A stretch of 64,000 nucleotides of DNA, taken from the NCBI GenBank assembly GCA_031254645.1, contig JAIRUA010000018.1:58801-122800 (forward strand). Reading direction: 5' to 3'. Numbering within the stretch: the first letter of the stretch is position 1; each line of letters starts with the position of its first letter. The stretch is from Dysgonamonadaceae bacterium (GTDB lineage: Bacteria; Bacteroidota; Bacteroidia; Bacteroidales; Dysgonomonadaceae). A program made the translations under genes and the position numbers. Below the pieces are notes generated by a model. That model was not told the DNA's origin, ran no database searches, and saw only the letters and a list, made by a program, of their open reading frames with translations. Shown here one piece after another: positions 9,556 through 17,521 of the stretch.

Positions 9556-9640
9556 GTGCTAATAGACAATGTGCTAATGTGTTAATGCAGTAAATATCCG
9601 AAATAGATAATTTGCATATTAGCACATTGTTTATTAGCAC
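9556..9640. repeat. Second copy of the GTGCTAAT inverted repeat
   Basis: Left core 9556-9578 (GTGCTAATA.ACAATGTGCTAAT) pairs with right core 9618-9640 at 22 of 23 positions, with about 39 bases between them. The core is nearly the same as the inner part of the repeat at 4689-4789, so the two form one family. It lies between the end of glyA and the start of recG and probably terminates or attenuates the glyA transcript. Confidence 0.8.
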
Positions 9641-9653
9641 ATTCATTTTAGTT

Positions 9654-10934
9654 TCACCAAGCAAACAATGGAAATTTCTCCATCGTTTTATTTACTTTCT
9701 TACGAACCGATGCGATGACTTTCTCATCTTCCACATTAGAAAGCGCAGTATCAACCATTTCTACAATTTCGCCCATTAGGTTTTCTTTCGCGCCACGCGT
9801 TGTGATAGCCGATGTACCGAAACGCAAACCCGATGTCTGAAACGGACTGCGACTATCAAACGGTACCATATTTTTATTCGTAGTAATATCGGCTTCCACC
9901 AATATTTTTTCGGCAACTTTTCCGGTTAAATTAGGAAATTTAGTGCGTAAATCAACCAATACGATATGATTATCCGTGCCACCCGAAACTACTTTATATC
10001 CTTTATCTATAAACGCTTGTGCCATTACTGCCGCATTTTTTTGCACTTGTAATTGATATGTTTTATACGATTCATCCAACGCTTCGTAAAACGATACAGC
10101 TTTAGCAGCAATCACGTGTTCTAACGGTCCTCCCTGCATTCCGGGGAAAACAGCCGAATCCAACAATGCAGACATCATTTTCACTTCGCCTTTCGGCGTT
10201 TTCAATCCCCACGGATTTTCGAAATCTTTACCCATCAGGATAATTCCGCCGCGTGGTCCACGCAATGTTTTATGTGTGGTTGATGTTACTATGTGTGCAT
10301 ATTTCAACGGATTATCAAGCAATCCGGCAGCAATAAGTCCGGCAGGATGTGCCATATCTACCATAAAAATCGCACCGATTTCGTCGGCAACTTTACGGAT
10401 ACGGGCATAATCCCATTCGCGCGAGTAAGCCGACGCGCCGCCGATGATTAGTTTTGGACGTTCGACACGTGCTATCGCTTCAAGTTGATCGTAATCCACT
10501 TGCTCATCACTCTCTTTCACGTTGTATTCCAGCGCTTCAAACATCAATCCCGAAAAATTGACAGGCGAGCCGTGTGAAAGATGTCCGCCATGTGAAAGAT
10601 TCAACCCGAGAAATTTATCACCTGCTTTCAAACATGCCAAAAATACGGCTGCATTTGCTTGTGCACCTGAGTGTGGCTGCACGTTTGCCCATTCGGCATT
10701 GAATAGCTTTTTCAAACGATCAATAGCGAGTTGTTCGCTCAAATCCACCACTTCACAACCGCCATAATAGCGTTTTCCGGGATAACCCTCTGCGTATTTG
10801 TTTGTGAGCACCGAGCCCATTGCTTGCATTACCTCGTCGCTTACAAAGTTTTCCGACGCAATCAGCTCAATTCCTTTTAGTTGTCGCTGTTTTTCTTGTT
10901 CGATAATATCGAAAATTTGTTTGTCTTTTCTCAT
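9654..10934 (-). CDS. glyA: Serine hydroxymethyltransferase
   Basis: The 426-residue PLP enzyme converts serine and tetrahydrofolate to glycine and methylene-tetrahydrofolate, the main one-carbon source. Visible signatures are [10 protein letters not shown] at the N-terminus, [15 protein letters not shown], the PLP-lysine motif [13 protein letters not shown] (near residue 230) and [10 protein letters not shown] use the ATG at 10934. An upstream in-frame TTG at 10952 is part of the -7 promoter box and cannot be the start. A -33/-7 promoter ends only about 16 bases before the ATG, so the leader is very short. Confidence 0.97.
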   Translation of the reverse strand: MRKDKQIFDIIEQEKQRQLKGIELIASENFVSDEVMQAMGSVLTNKYAEGYPGKRYYGGCEVVDLSEQLAIDRLKKLFNAEWANVQPHSGAQANAAVFLACLKAGDKFLGLNLSHGGHLSHGSPVNFSGLMFEALEYNVKESDEQVDYDQLEAIARVERPKLIIGGASAYSREWDYARIRKVADEIGAIFMVDMAHPAGLIAAGLLDNPLKYAHIVTSTTHKTLRGPRGGIILMGKDFENPWGLKTPKGEVKMMSALLDSAVFPGMQGGPLEHVIAAKAVSFYEALDESYKTYQLQVQKNAAVMAQAFIDKGYKVVSGGTDNHIVLVDLRTKFPNLTGKVAEKILVEADITTNKNMVPFDSRSPFQTSGLRFGTSAITTRGAKENLMGEIVEMVDTALSNVEDEKVIASVRKKVNKTMEKFPLFAW

Positions 10935-10949
10935 AAAAAATCTTTTTTG

Positions 10950-10981
10950 CAAAGATAATGAAAGCTGAGCACATAGCCAAA
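10950..10981 (-). promoter_or_regulatory. glyA promoter (-33 TTTG, -7 TATCTTTG)
   Basis: On the minus strand TTTG (10978-10981) is followed after 20 bases by TATCTTTG (10950-10957), matching the Bacteroidota primary sigma consensus. The remainder of the 10935-11156 gap shows only the HU terminator hairpin. Confidence 0.75.
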
Positions 10982-11100
10982 CACGTTCGACAGACTCAAA
11001 TTTATTTGACTCCGCGATTTTGGCTTACGCCGATTTTCAATTCAATTGAAACTATGCAAGCGTACTTTTATATAATGAAAGAAACTAATTTTATCCAAAT

Positions 11101-11140
11101 AATAAAGAGGAACAAATTTTTGAACTTGCTCCTCTTTATT
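11101..11140 (-). terminator. Hairpin downstream of the HU gene
   Basis: AATAAAGAGGA (11101-11111) and TCCTCTTTATT (11130-11140) are perfect 11-base complements with an 18-base loop, 16 bases past the HU stop codon. No strong U-tract follows. Confidence 0.65.
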
Positions 11141-11156
11141 CGTTTGTCTAATGGAA

Positions 11157-11423
11157 TTACAGGTTAGACAATTCTGCGCCTGCTTTGAATTTCGCAGTTT
11201 TTTTCGCAGGAATTTTGATAGCTTCCTTCGTACGAGGATTGATTCCCTGTCTTGCACTTCTTTCCGAAACCGAGAAAGTTCCGAAACCTACCAATACTAC
11301 TTTTTCGCCTTTTTTTACTTCGCCGGCGATTACTTCAAGCGTTGCGTCTAATGCTTTTTTTGCATCAACTTTGCTAAGACCTGATTTCTCAGCTACTGCA
11401 CTAATTAGTTCTGTTTTGTTCAT
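11157..11423 (-). CDS. hup: HU-family DNA-binding protein
   Basis: An 88-residue histone-like protein of standard HU length. It has MNKTELISAVAEKSGLSK at the N-terminus, VVLVGFGTFSV at the turn into the beta arms, and the arm signature ARQGINPRTKEAIKIPA with the intercalating Pro. HU dimers bend and compact DNA. The gene has its own long leader (about 140 bases), a promoter candidate with a palindrome in the spacer, and its own hairpin terminator, so it is probably monocistronic. Confidence 0.96.
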   Translation of the reverse strand: MNKTELISAVAEKSGLSKVDAKKALDATLEVIAGEVKKGEKVVLVGFGTFSVSERSARQGINPRTKEAIKIPAKKTAKFKAGAELSNL

Positions 11424-11564
11424 AAAAAACGTAAATAATAAAATTAAACATTAATTTTTTTCACTATTTGACTCGCTTTCGCTTCGTCGATTTTCGATTC
11501 TCGCAATGGCATAATCAAAATAAATTTTACTTCTGCTCATTTTGCTTAACGAAATAGTTCTGTT

Positions 11565-11597
11565 AAAATATAGAGGGTACCCTAATTTTTCGTCAAA
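11565..11597 (-). promoter_or_regulatory. Candidate HU promoter
   Basis: Minus strand: TTTG (11594-11597), 21-base spacer, TATATTTT (11565-11572). The -7 box differs from TAnnTTTG at the last base and the spacer is slightly long. The rest of the 288-base gap 11424-11711 holds the HU leader and no gene I can support. Confidence 0.5.
11574..11583. promoter_or_regulatory. Palindrome AGGGTACCCT inside the HU promoter spacer
   Basis: A perfect 10-base palindrome lies between the proposed -33 and -7 boxes of the HU promoter, where a bound regulator would act directly on polymerase. It could be chance; no second copy was noticed. Confidence 0.35.
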
Positions 11598-11711
11598 TAT
11601 AAGGCATTAATCCAAAAATATCAAGAAAAACAGCAAAAAATATTTGCTTTGACCCCATAATTTGAATTTAGTTTAAATTAAAACGCGAAAAAAACGTCGT
11701 TACTCTCATTT

Positions 11712-12860
11712 TTAACTTCTTCTGGCGCGAATACGAATGGCTTTCTCTATTGGCTTTTCAGAAAACAAAATAAGATACCCACCACCGCCTGCACCACTAA
11801 TTTTCCAACCCGAAGCAATATTTTTGTAGTTGGATAGTTGTTGCAAGATATCGTCATTTACCATATTGGGAAACATTGCTATTTGTGCTTCAAAACTTTC
11901 GATCATCGCTTTCCCTACCGCTTGTATATCTTTTCGAAGGATTGCTTCCCAACATTTAGCGGAAGCGTGACTCAATCGCGTGGCTTTTTCTTCATTGATG
12001 GAAGTGTTTGCCAACACGTCATAGTTCGCTTTTCGGGGATAGAGCGGTATCAGCCATATGTGTGTTTCAAGCCAAGTGAGAATATTATCTTCAAGCATAG
12101 AATCGACAGACGACGGCAGATAATCGTTGTTGTATGAAAAACGATTAAGTCCGGGCATCGTGATACCCAATGCATCTTGTGATCCACTCACATATTTTGT
12201 TCCGGGTGGATTTTCACAACAAAACAATGTTTTTCCGAGTTTTTCTTTGTCGCCTTCGGGAATTTCGGTTTGCCACAATTCGATGGCTTTTTTTCGGCTG
12301 CTGGTTGCCATTCCACTTCGGTCATTAAACTCATAATCAGGTTCAATACAGAGCGTAATAACGCCTCCTTCAACGAATTTATTAACCATCGGTTGGTCAA
12401 GCCAACCACCTGCCAAATCCAAACGATAAGGAATATTACATACTTTTCGCAAGGCGGTAGTGGAACGTGTGGGCAAATCGGCGTGCGGTTTTCGTTCGCT
12501 TACGATATATTTAATTCCCAAACGATTACATAATTCTTCTTTGAGTGGCGTATGTCCGTCGGTATTGACGAAAAAAATATCGGGCTGCTGTTTTTCCAAA
12601 TCCTCTTCAAAATCAAGTAGTCCACTTCCCGAATTTATCCATGCATCTTTTACAGCTTTTAATGATTTAACCATATATAGACGTTCATTTTCGGGATTGA
12701 CGGTTTTTCGAGCTTTCAGTTCATAAATGGTACTGTCAGAGCCGATACCTACATACAAATCACCGTATTGTGCGGCTTCTTCAAAAAAAGCCACGTGTCC
12801 GCTATGCAACATATCATAGCAGCCGCTTACGAATACTTTTTTCTTTTGTTGTTCAGTCAT
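11712..12860 (-). CDS. Nucleotidylyltransferase-GHMP kinase fusion
   Basis: The 382-residue protein joins two sugar-activation domains. Residues about 8-135 form a cytidylyl/adenylyltransferase domain with GCYDMLHSGH (HxGH at 19-22) and RSTTALR near 132. Residues about 140-382 look like a compact GHMP kinase, with PYRLDLAGGWLDQP (143-156), a degenerate SGMATSSR in place of the usual GLGSSA loop, and ISGAGGGGYLILFS near the C-terminus. Inference: it phosphorylates a sugar and then activates it as a nucleotide sugar, as HldE or Fkp do with other domain orders. Its start overlaps the mutarotase stop by 8 bases, and the mutarotase family acts on L-rhamnose or L-fucose-type sugars. The sugar and nucleotide are unknown. 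It is the last gene of the polysaccharide run. Confidence 0.75.
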   Translation of the reverse strand: MTEQQKKKVFVSGCYDMLHSGHVAFFEEAAQYGDLYVGIGSDSTIYELKARKTVNPENERLYMVKSLKAVKDAWINSGSGLLDFEEDLEKQQPDIFFVNTDGHTPLKEELCNRLGIKYIVSERKPHADLPTRSTTALRKVCNIPYRLDLAGGWLDQPMVNKFVEGGVITLCIEPDYEFNDRSGMATSSRKKAIELWQTEIPEGDKEKLGKTLFCCENPPGTKYVSGSQDALGITMPGLNRFSYNNDYLPSSVDSMLEDNILTWLETHIWLIPLYPRKANYDVLANTSINEEKATRLSHASAKCWEAILRKDIQAVGKAMIESFEAQIAMFPNMVNDDILQQLSNYKNIASGWKISGAGGGGYLILFSEKPIEKAIRIRARRS

Positions 12861-13188
12861 TTAGTCCAAATATTTTATCCATTAATTTCCATTTTTCGTG
12901 CGATGCTTGTCCGGGTTGCGATACTTGATATTTCGACATATAAGTTTCCCATTCCGCTTGGCGCGGCAAGGTTGCAAGACGTTCGAAGTCTTTTTCCCAA
13001 TCAAAATTGTCTACTGTTTCCACAATCATAAATAGGCGATTGTCATAGATATAAATTTCCATGTTGGTAATTCCCACTTCGCGGATTCCGTCTTTTATTT
13101 CTGACCACACGTGTTTATGTTCTTCCACATAGGCAGAAATGAGTTGAGGATCGTTGTAGAGGTCAAGGGTTTGACAGTAACGTTTCAT
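12853..13188 (-). CDS. L-rhamnose/L-fucose mutarotase family protein
   Basis: A 111-residue RhaM-like (DUF718) protein. The family interconverts alpha and beta anomers of 6-deoxyhexoses and forms a small ferredoxin-like dimer. Visible features are EEHKHVW (the conserved helix with the catalytic His) and EVGITNMEIYIYDNRLFMIVE, the typical core. The downstream kinase-nucleotidyltransferase overlaps by 8 bases, so the pair is probably translated together and the mutarotase likely supplies the anomer the kinase needs. Family membership is clear; assignment to fucose or rhamnose is not. Confidence 0.82.
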   Translation of the reverse strand: MKRYCQTLDLYNDPQLISAYVEEHKHVWSEIKDGIREVGITNMEIYIYDNRLFMIVETVDNFDWEKDFERLATLPRQAEWETYMSKYQVSQPGQASHEKWKLMDKIFGLND

Positions 13189-13230
13189 TATAGTGATTAA
13201 TGTTTAATGATTAGTGATTAATGACTCTTA

Positions 13231-13626
13231 CTACTTCAACATATCTTCTTCCTTATGTGGCGAATATGGTCCATCTTTCGTTTCGAAAATAACGGTATCC
13301 GGCTCTAATATTTCTATTGTATGCCATTCGCCGGCAGGAATGTTAATGCCGAACACTCCTTCTTTTGGGTCTAATACTGCTGTTTCGGTCAATTCCTTTT
13401 GATCATTATAAAACATTACGCGTAACCGTCCTTGAAGGATAATGTAGGTTTCTGCTGTATTTCTATGTCTATGAATAGGCAAGGTACTTTCGGGCTGTAT
13501 CGCGTTCAACAAGCGTTGCGACGGTGCATCCAATGATTCGTGAAAATTATAGTTTATGCGCAAGCGGGGACTTTTTTCGGCTTGTCGACAAATGGAGTCT
13601 AAGAGAGTTTTGTTGATGAGTTGCAT
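13231..13626 (-). CDS. wbuC: WbuC-family cupin metalloprotein
   Basis: A 131-residue cupin with metal-binding motifs PIHRHRNTAETYIILQG (HxH...E) and PAGEWHTIE (last His). It also has the family-specific ends INYNFHESLDAPSQRLLNAI and FETKDGPYSPH. WbuC-type proteins sit at the ends of O-antigen and capsule loci; their biochemical role is not established to my knowledge. It lies between hipA and the mutarotase, all on the minus strand. The 42 bases after its stop are made of repeated words such as GATTAATG, similar to words found after recG near 7432-7455. Confidence 0.85.
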   Translation of the reverse strand: MQLINKTLLDSICRQAEKSPRLRINYNFHESLDAPSQRLLNAIQPESTLPIHRHRNTAETYIILQGRLRVMFYNDQKELTETAVLDPKEGVFGINIPAGEWHTIEILEPDTVIFETKDGPYSPHKEEDMLK

Positions 13627-13644
13627 GTTTTATTTGCTTATTCT

Positions 13645-14748
13645 TTACATTTTATAATTTTGCATTCCTTGCTGTCGGCAATTCTCTATTACTTGTTCAA
13701 TTATTGTTTTTACACTTCTATCGGATAAACCTGCACCGACTGCCACTTGTAAAATATCTTTCATTTTCGGTTCACCTTGCCCATTGATTGTTGTGGTATG
13801 ATAACCGTTGAATCCCGCACTTGGCAAAATGTCATAAGCTGGCGATAATGTCCATTGATTGTTTTTATATTGAAATGAAAAGTTCTTGGCATAGTCATCT
13901 CGATTGGAAATAACGACATTGAACACCATTTGTTTAAAAAGCGAATATACCTCTTCCATATTTTTAGTCAGATTCAGACAAACTTTCAACAAAACGGAAT
14001 AATCAAGGCTTGGCACTCGGTAATCGGCGTGTAGCAATCCCGCTGCACTAATCGTATGAATTTTTCCGTCATCTGTTCTGTCAAATCGTTCTACACCAAA
14101 ATATTTATTTTCAAACAATCTTGTTTCCGGCATAACAATTCCGCACTTTTTGGCAAGCAATGAGTATTCACACTCCGTTTTTCCAATATCTTGTGGGTCA
14201 GTCGTTGCTTTGAATTTAATCAACCATTGGCGATTTTCTATTGACACGAACACCTTAGGACGTGCACCACCCGAAGAACCACCATATTTGTATAGATCTT
14301 CCAATCCTTCGCCCACATATTCGGTTGTCAATGCTTTTTCGGCTTCTGCTGCTAAGTTGTTTAAGTCGATAAATGCCGTTTCATCTGATACGCTTTTATC
14401 CGGAAAATATTCTAACGCGCCTCTGCCAGTAGTTCCGACCAATGCTAAACGTTGAAGAATAGACAATTTTTCAGCCTCAATACCTTTACTGCGAAGATAG
14501 CGGTCGAGCAACAAACTTCCCCAACCATCGGGCAAGCTATCATCAAATACTCCAAAATTTCCTCGAAAAGGCGTTCGCGGTGCAACAAACAGCCCGGAGC
14601 GAAGCGGTAAATGGTAGGGAGACAGCGAAAAACCTGTTTTGATAAAATCGGAATCGTATTCAAAAGCACAAATCTCTTGTTCGGTCAATGCAATTCGTCC
14701 GAGTTTTTGTTTATTGAAAAACACTTCGATAACTTCAATTTTATCCAT
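13645..14748 (-). CDS. hipA: HipA-family Ser/Thr kinase toxin
   Basis: A 367-residue HipA-like kinase. The N-terminal subdomain is present (residues about 1-110, with FDDSLPDGWGSLLLDRYL and LVGTTGRGALEYFP). The HipA C-terminal kinase fold follows: the GGSSGGARPKVFV loop where HipA proteins autophosphorylate (near residue 160), WLIKF (ATP lysine), FGVERFDR, the catalytic loop SNRDDYAKNF (near 285) and PAYDILPS (metal Asp). All key residues appear intact. Known family action: phosphorylation of a tRNA synthetase or related translation target, causing growth arrest. Its start overlaps hipB by 8 bases. The pair sits between pglE and wbuC inside the polysaccharide run, an unusual position. Confidence 0.9.
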   Translation of the reverse strand: MDKIEVIEVFFNKQKLGRIALTEQEICAFEYDSDFIKTGFSLSPYHLPLRSGLFVAPRTPFRGNFGVFDDSLPDGWGSLLLDRYLRSKGIEAEKLSILQRLALVGTTGRGALEYFPDKSVSDETAFIDLNNLAAEAEKALTTEYVGEGLEDLYKYGGSSGGARPKVFVSIENRQWLIKFKATTDPQDIGKTECEYSLLAKKCGIVMPETRLFENKYFGVERFDRTDDGKIHTISAAGLLHADYRVPSLDYSVLLKVCLNLTKNMEEVYSLFKQMVFNVVISNRDDYAKNFSFQYKNNQWTLSPAYDILPSAGFNGYHTTTINGQGEPKMKDILQVAVGAGLSDRSVKTIIEQVIENCRQQGMQNYKM

Positions 14749-15064
14749 TTCTTTTGCCTCTTTGTCGCTTTTTTGTTTGTTTGAGTAAATCGTCTATATT
14801 ACTATAAGTCTTCACATTAAACAATTCCGAAAATTCGGCAGTCATTCCCAATGCAATTCCCAATAACACTAATGATCCGAACGATATCTCACCCATACGT
14901 TCAAAGCGACGATACGTGGGTAACGGAATGCCGGCACGCTTTGCCAATTCTTTTTGAGTAAGCGCCGATTCGAGTCGCCGTTGTTTTACACGTTCGGCAA
15001 CAGCAAGTGTAATAGCTTTTGGCGAATTTTCTATAACTGACAATATATCATTACTGATAGACAT
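14741..15064 (-). CDS. hipB: HipB-like XRE-family antitoxin
   Basis: A 107-residue protein with a helix-turn-helix at about residues 25-75 (ALTQKELAKRAGIPLPTYRRFE) followed by a short helical tail with a basic end (KQTKKRQRGKRNG). It precedes and overlaps hipA, the standard antitoxin position. HipB-type proteins bind HipA and repress their own promoter. A palindrome of TAAGTG/CACTTA type lies immediately upstream (15076-15098), consistent with autorepression. Confidence 0.88.
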   Translation of the reverse strand: MSISNDILSVIENSPKAITLAVAERVKQRRLESALTQKELAKRAGIPLPTYRRFERMGEISFGSLVLLGIALGMTAEFSELFNVKTYSNIDDLLKQTKKRQRGKRNG

Positions 15065-15075
15065 TTTTGAAGCAA

Positions 15076-15106
15076 TAAGTGTTTATTTTTATCACTTACA
15101 AAGGCA
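15076..15106 (-). promoter_or_regulatory. Candidate hipBA promoter/operator
   Basis: TAAGTG (15076-15081) and CACTTA (15093-15098) form an inverted repeat with an 11-base gap, 12 bases before the hipB ATG. Directly upstream on the minus strand is TGCCTTTG (15099-15106), a -7-like box one base off TAnnTTTG. No good -33 box was seen. This fits an internal promoter repressed by HipB. Confidence 0.45.
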
Positions 15107-15172
15107 CGAAATTTATTTAAAATGGAAGCTATTTTTCTCATAAACTTCGGCGGAAAATTCCAAAATGGAGGA

Positions 15173-16315
15173 TTATTTTTTACTCAACGAAACAAAAACA
15201 TCAACAACTCGCTCTAAATTTTCCTGTGATAAAACAGGACTTGAAGGCAAACACAAGCCTTTATCGAACAGACTCTCGGAAGTTCCATCGCCATAAAATG
15301 GCGCATCGGCAAAAACAGGCTGCAAGTGCATCGGTTTCCAAAGCGGACGAGTTTCTATGTTTGCCGCTTCCATCGCTAAACGTAGGTCTTCGCGTGTAAA
15401 TCCTGCAATTTCAGGCTCTACAAGCACGCAAGTAAGCCAATGATTTGATTGAAAATCTTTGTTTGGATTATCGAATACGGAAACTCCCTTGAATGAAGTT
15501 AATAACACTTTATAAATTTCGTGTATTTCTCTTCTGCGAGCAATGTATTTATCCAAAACAGTCATTTGCCCACGACCAATTCCGGCACAAATATTACTCA
15601 TTCGATAGTTATAGCCAATTTCAGAATGCTGATAATGAGGCGCATTATCGCGTGCTTGTGTGGCATAAAACATTGTTTTCTTTTTCTGTTCGTTGGTGGA
15701 ACAAACCAATGCTCCCCCACCCGACGTAGTTATCATTTTATTTCCGTTGAACGACAAACAGGCAAATTCACCGAATGTTCCGCATTTTTGTCCTCTATAA
15801 GTTGAACCTAATGCTTCGGCAGCATCTTCCACCATAGGAATATTGTATTTTTGGGCAATTTCTAAAATTTCATCCATTTTTGCTGGCATCCCATATAAGT
15901 GAACAGGAATAATGACTTTGGGCGTTTTTCCTGTTCTTTCGATTCTGTCTTTAATCGCTTTTTTTAAATATTCGGGCGACATATTCCAGGTATCTGTTTC
16001 GCTATCGATAAAAACAGGATTTGCACCCAGATATTTAATCGGATTGGCAGAAGCGGCGAAAGTAAACGACTGACAAATAACTTCGTCGCCAACGCCAACG
16101 CCCAACTGTAACAATGCCAAATGGATAGCCGCCGTACCGGAACTCAACGCAACAATGTGTTTGTTTTGCCCGATATATTGTTCCAAATCTTTTTCAAATC
16201 CATCCACATTGGGTCCTAACGGTACAACCCAATTGGTGTCGAACGCTTGTTGTATGTATTTTTGTTCTTCGCCGCTCATACAGGCGAGAGAGAGGTAAAT
16301 CTTATTATTATTCAT
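15173..16315 (-). CDS. pglE: DegT/DnrJ/EryC1-type aminotransferase, PglE-like
   Basis: A 380-residue PLP-dependent sugar aminotransferase. It shows the fold-type I signatures VALSSGTAAIHLAL, CQSFTFAASANPI, VEDAAEALGS (PLP Asp) and LSFNGNKMITTSGGG (Schiff-base Lys near residue 190). The gene order with pglD and pglC suggests it makes the 4-amino sugar of UDP-N,N'-diacetylbacillosamine or a close analogue from the 4-keto sugar. The stop of pglD and this start overlap by 4 bases (ATGA), so the genes are translationally coupled. The required UDP-GlcNAc 4,6-dehydratase is not in the window. Confidence 0.88.
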   Translation of the reverse strand: MNNNKIYLSLACMSGEEQKYIQQAFDTNWVVPLGPNVDGFEKDLEQYIGQNKHIVALSSGTAAIHLALLQLGVGVGDEVICQSFTFAASANPIKYLGANPVFIDSETDTWNMSPEYLKKAIKDRIERTGKTPKVIIPVHLYGMPAKMDEILEIAQKYNIPMVEDAAEALGSTYRGQKCGTFGEFACLSFNGNKMITTSGGGALVCSTNEQKKKTMFYATQARDNAPHYQHSEIGYNYRMSNICAGIGRGQMTVLDKYIARRREIHEIYKVLLTSFKGVSVFDNPNKDFQSNHWLTCVLVEPEIAGFTREDLRLAMEAANIETRPLWKPMHLQPVFADAPFYGDGTSESLFDKGLCLPSSPVLSQENLERVVDVFVSLSKK

Positions 16316-16896
16316 ATCTTTTTTATTACTTTACATCTATTCCCAACTGCTAAAACTCCATCCGGAATATCTTTTGTAACCACCGAACCTGCGCCGATTA
16401 CACTCCATTTTCCGATTTTCACGCCTTGAATAATGGTAGTACCTGCGCCAATCCAAGTTCCTTCACCTACAGAAACATTTCCACACAAGGTGGCGTGAGG
16501 CGATATATGAACAAAATTTTCGATAATGCAGTCGTGGTCAATGGAGGCTCCGGTATTAATAATACAATGTTTTCCGATTTGCGAACAAGACTGAATAATT
16601 GCGCCTTGCATCACAACGCTTCCTAAACCAATTTCCGAAAAAGGTGAAATTATCACCGAACGGTGAATCGCTTTTCCGTATTCAACAACTATTTTTTCGG
16701 TGATTTTTTTTCTTATATTGTTGTTTCCAATGCTGATAATTAATGGCGATTTTATGTTCAAGTCGTGCAATACAGGAATTCCCAATAGTTCGGTTATTTC
16801 TTTATTATCATCAAACAAAGCCTTTACCGCTATATTTTGGCTTGCCAATATATCAATAATCACTTTTGCGTGTCCGCTTGCTCCAAATAGGTACAT
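16312..16896 (-). CDS. pglD: Sugar O/N-acetyltransferase, PglD/NeuD-like
   Basis: The 194-residue protein has the two-part PglD architecture. A Rossmann-like N-terminus (MYLFGASGHAKVIIDIL) is followed from about residue 85 by left-handed beta-helix hexapeptide repeats with the catalytic His in SIDHDCIIE. It ends GAGSVVTKDIPDGVLAVGN. The family transfers acetyl from acetyl-CoA to the 4-amino group made by PglE. Overlap with pglE and closeness to pglC support a shared bacillosamine-type pathway. Confidence 0.88.
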   Translation of the reverse strand: MYLFGASGHAKVIIDILASQNIAVKALFDDNKEITELLGIPVLHDLNIKSPLIISIGNNNIRKKITEKIVVEYGKAIHRSVIISPFSEIGLGSVVMQGAIIQSCSQIGKHCIINTGASIDHDCIIENFVHISPHATLCGNVSVGEGTWIGAGTTIIQGVKIGKWSVIGAGSVVTKDIPDGVLAVGNRCKVIKKI

Positions 16897-16909
16897 AAAA
16901 TGTTTTGTT

Positions 16910-17515
16910 TTAATTGTTTCCTATAAATTTTTCGGCTGTTATCGAGTTTTCGGCATTGATACCATCACGTTTCAAAACTTTGAGCAAAGTTAGGTAAATA
17001 ATCCTACAATCCAAGGCGAATGAAATATTATCGACATACCAAACATCTAATTCAAACTTCTTTTGCCACGAAATGGCGTTTCGTCCATTCACTTGTGCCC
17101 AACCAGTAATTCCGGGTCGAACTTCGTGTCGGTGTTTTTGTTCTTCGTTATACAAAGGCAAATATTCAACCAACAACGGACGCGGTCCAATCAAACTCAT
17201 ATCGCCTTTTATCACATTGAGCAGTTGCGGAATTTCGTCTAAGGAGGTTTTTCTCACAAAACTTCCAACGACTGTCAGTCTTTCGGCATCGGGAAGAGGA
17301 TTTCCGTCGATATCTCGCTTGTCGTTCATTGTTTTGAATTTGATAATTTTGAATATCTTTTCATCTTTTCCGGGACGAAGTTGAAAAAAGAACGGTTTTC
17401 CGCCGTTTGCAAAAAACAGCAAAATAGTTACAAGAATAAATATCGGCGATATAATGATAAAGCCGATAAGTGATAACGAGAAATCAAGAAAACGTTTGAA
17501 GAATTTTTTGTACAT
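16910..17515 (-). CDS. pglC: Initiating phosphoglycosyl transferase, PglC-like
   Basis: A 201-residue monotopic phosphoglycosyl transferase. The N-terminal hydrophobic re-entrant helix spans about residues 12-36, then come [33 protein letters not shown] (catalytic Asp-Glu pair) and [14 protein letters not shown]. This small form lacks the large membrane domain of WbaP. It transfers a sugar phosphate from a UDP-sugar to undecaprenyl phosphate, starting the repeat unit at the inner membrane. The neighbouring pglD and pglE suggest the sugar is bacillosamine-like. Confidence 0.92.
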   Translation of the reverse strand: MYKKFFKRFLDFSLSLIGFIIISPIFILVTILLFFANGGKPFFFQLRPGKDEKIFKIIKFKTMNDKRDIDGNPLPDAERLTVVGSFVRKTSLDEIPQLLNVIKGDMSLIGPRPLLVEYLPLYNEEQKHRHEVRPGITGWAQVNGRNAISWQKKFELDVWYVDNISFALDCRIIYLTLLKVLKRDGINAENSITAEKFIGNN

Positions 17516-17521
17516 AATCGT

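Noticed and set aside
9549..9569. Extended recG start (TTG at 9569)
   Set aside because: The extra residues are encoded by the inverted repeat; the ATG at 9548 gives the usual RecG beginning.
10935..10952. Extended glyA start (TTG at 10952)
   Set aside because: The TTG is part of the -7 promoter box TATCTTTG.
10960..11045. Possible riboswitch upstream of glyA
   Set aside because: The region is upstream of the promoter -7 box, so it is not in the glyA leader, and no conserved fold was recognised.
12853..12860. Frameshift between mutarotase and kinase fusion genes
   Set aside because: The 8-base overlap is a normal stop/start coupling; both proteins are complete.
13185..13230. Repeated GATTAATG words, possible CRISPR or iteron array
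   Set aside because: Only a few irregular copies within about 40 bases, no spacer structure, and no replication or Cas gene nearby.
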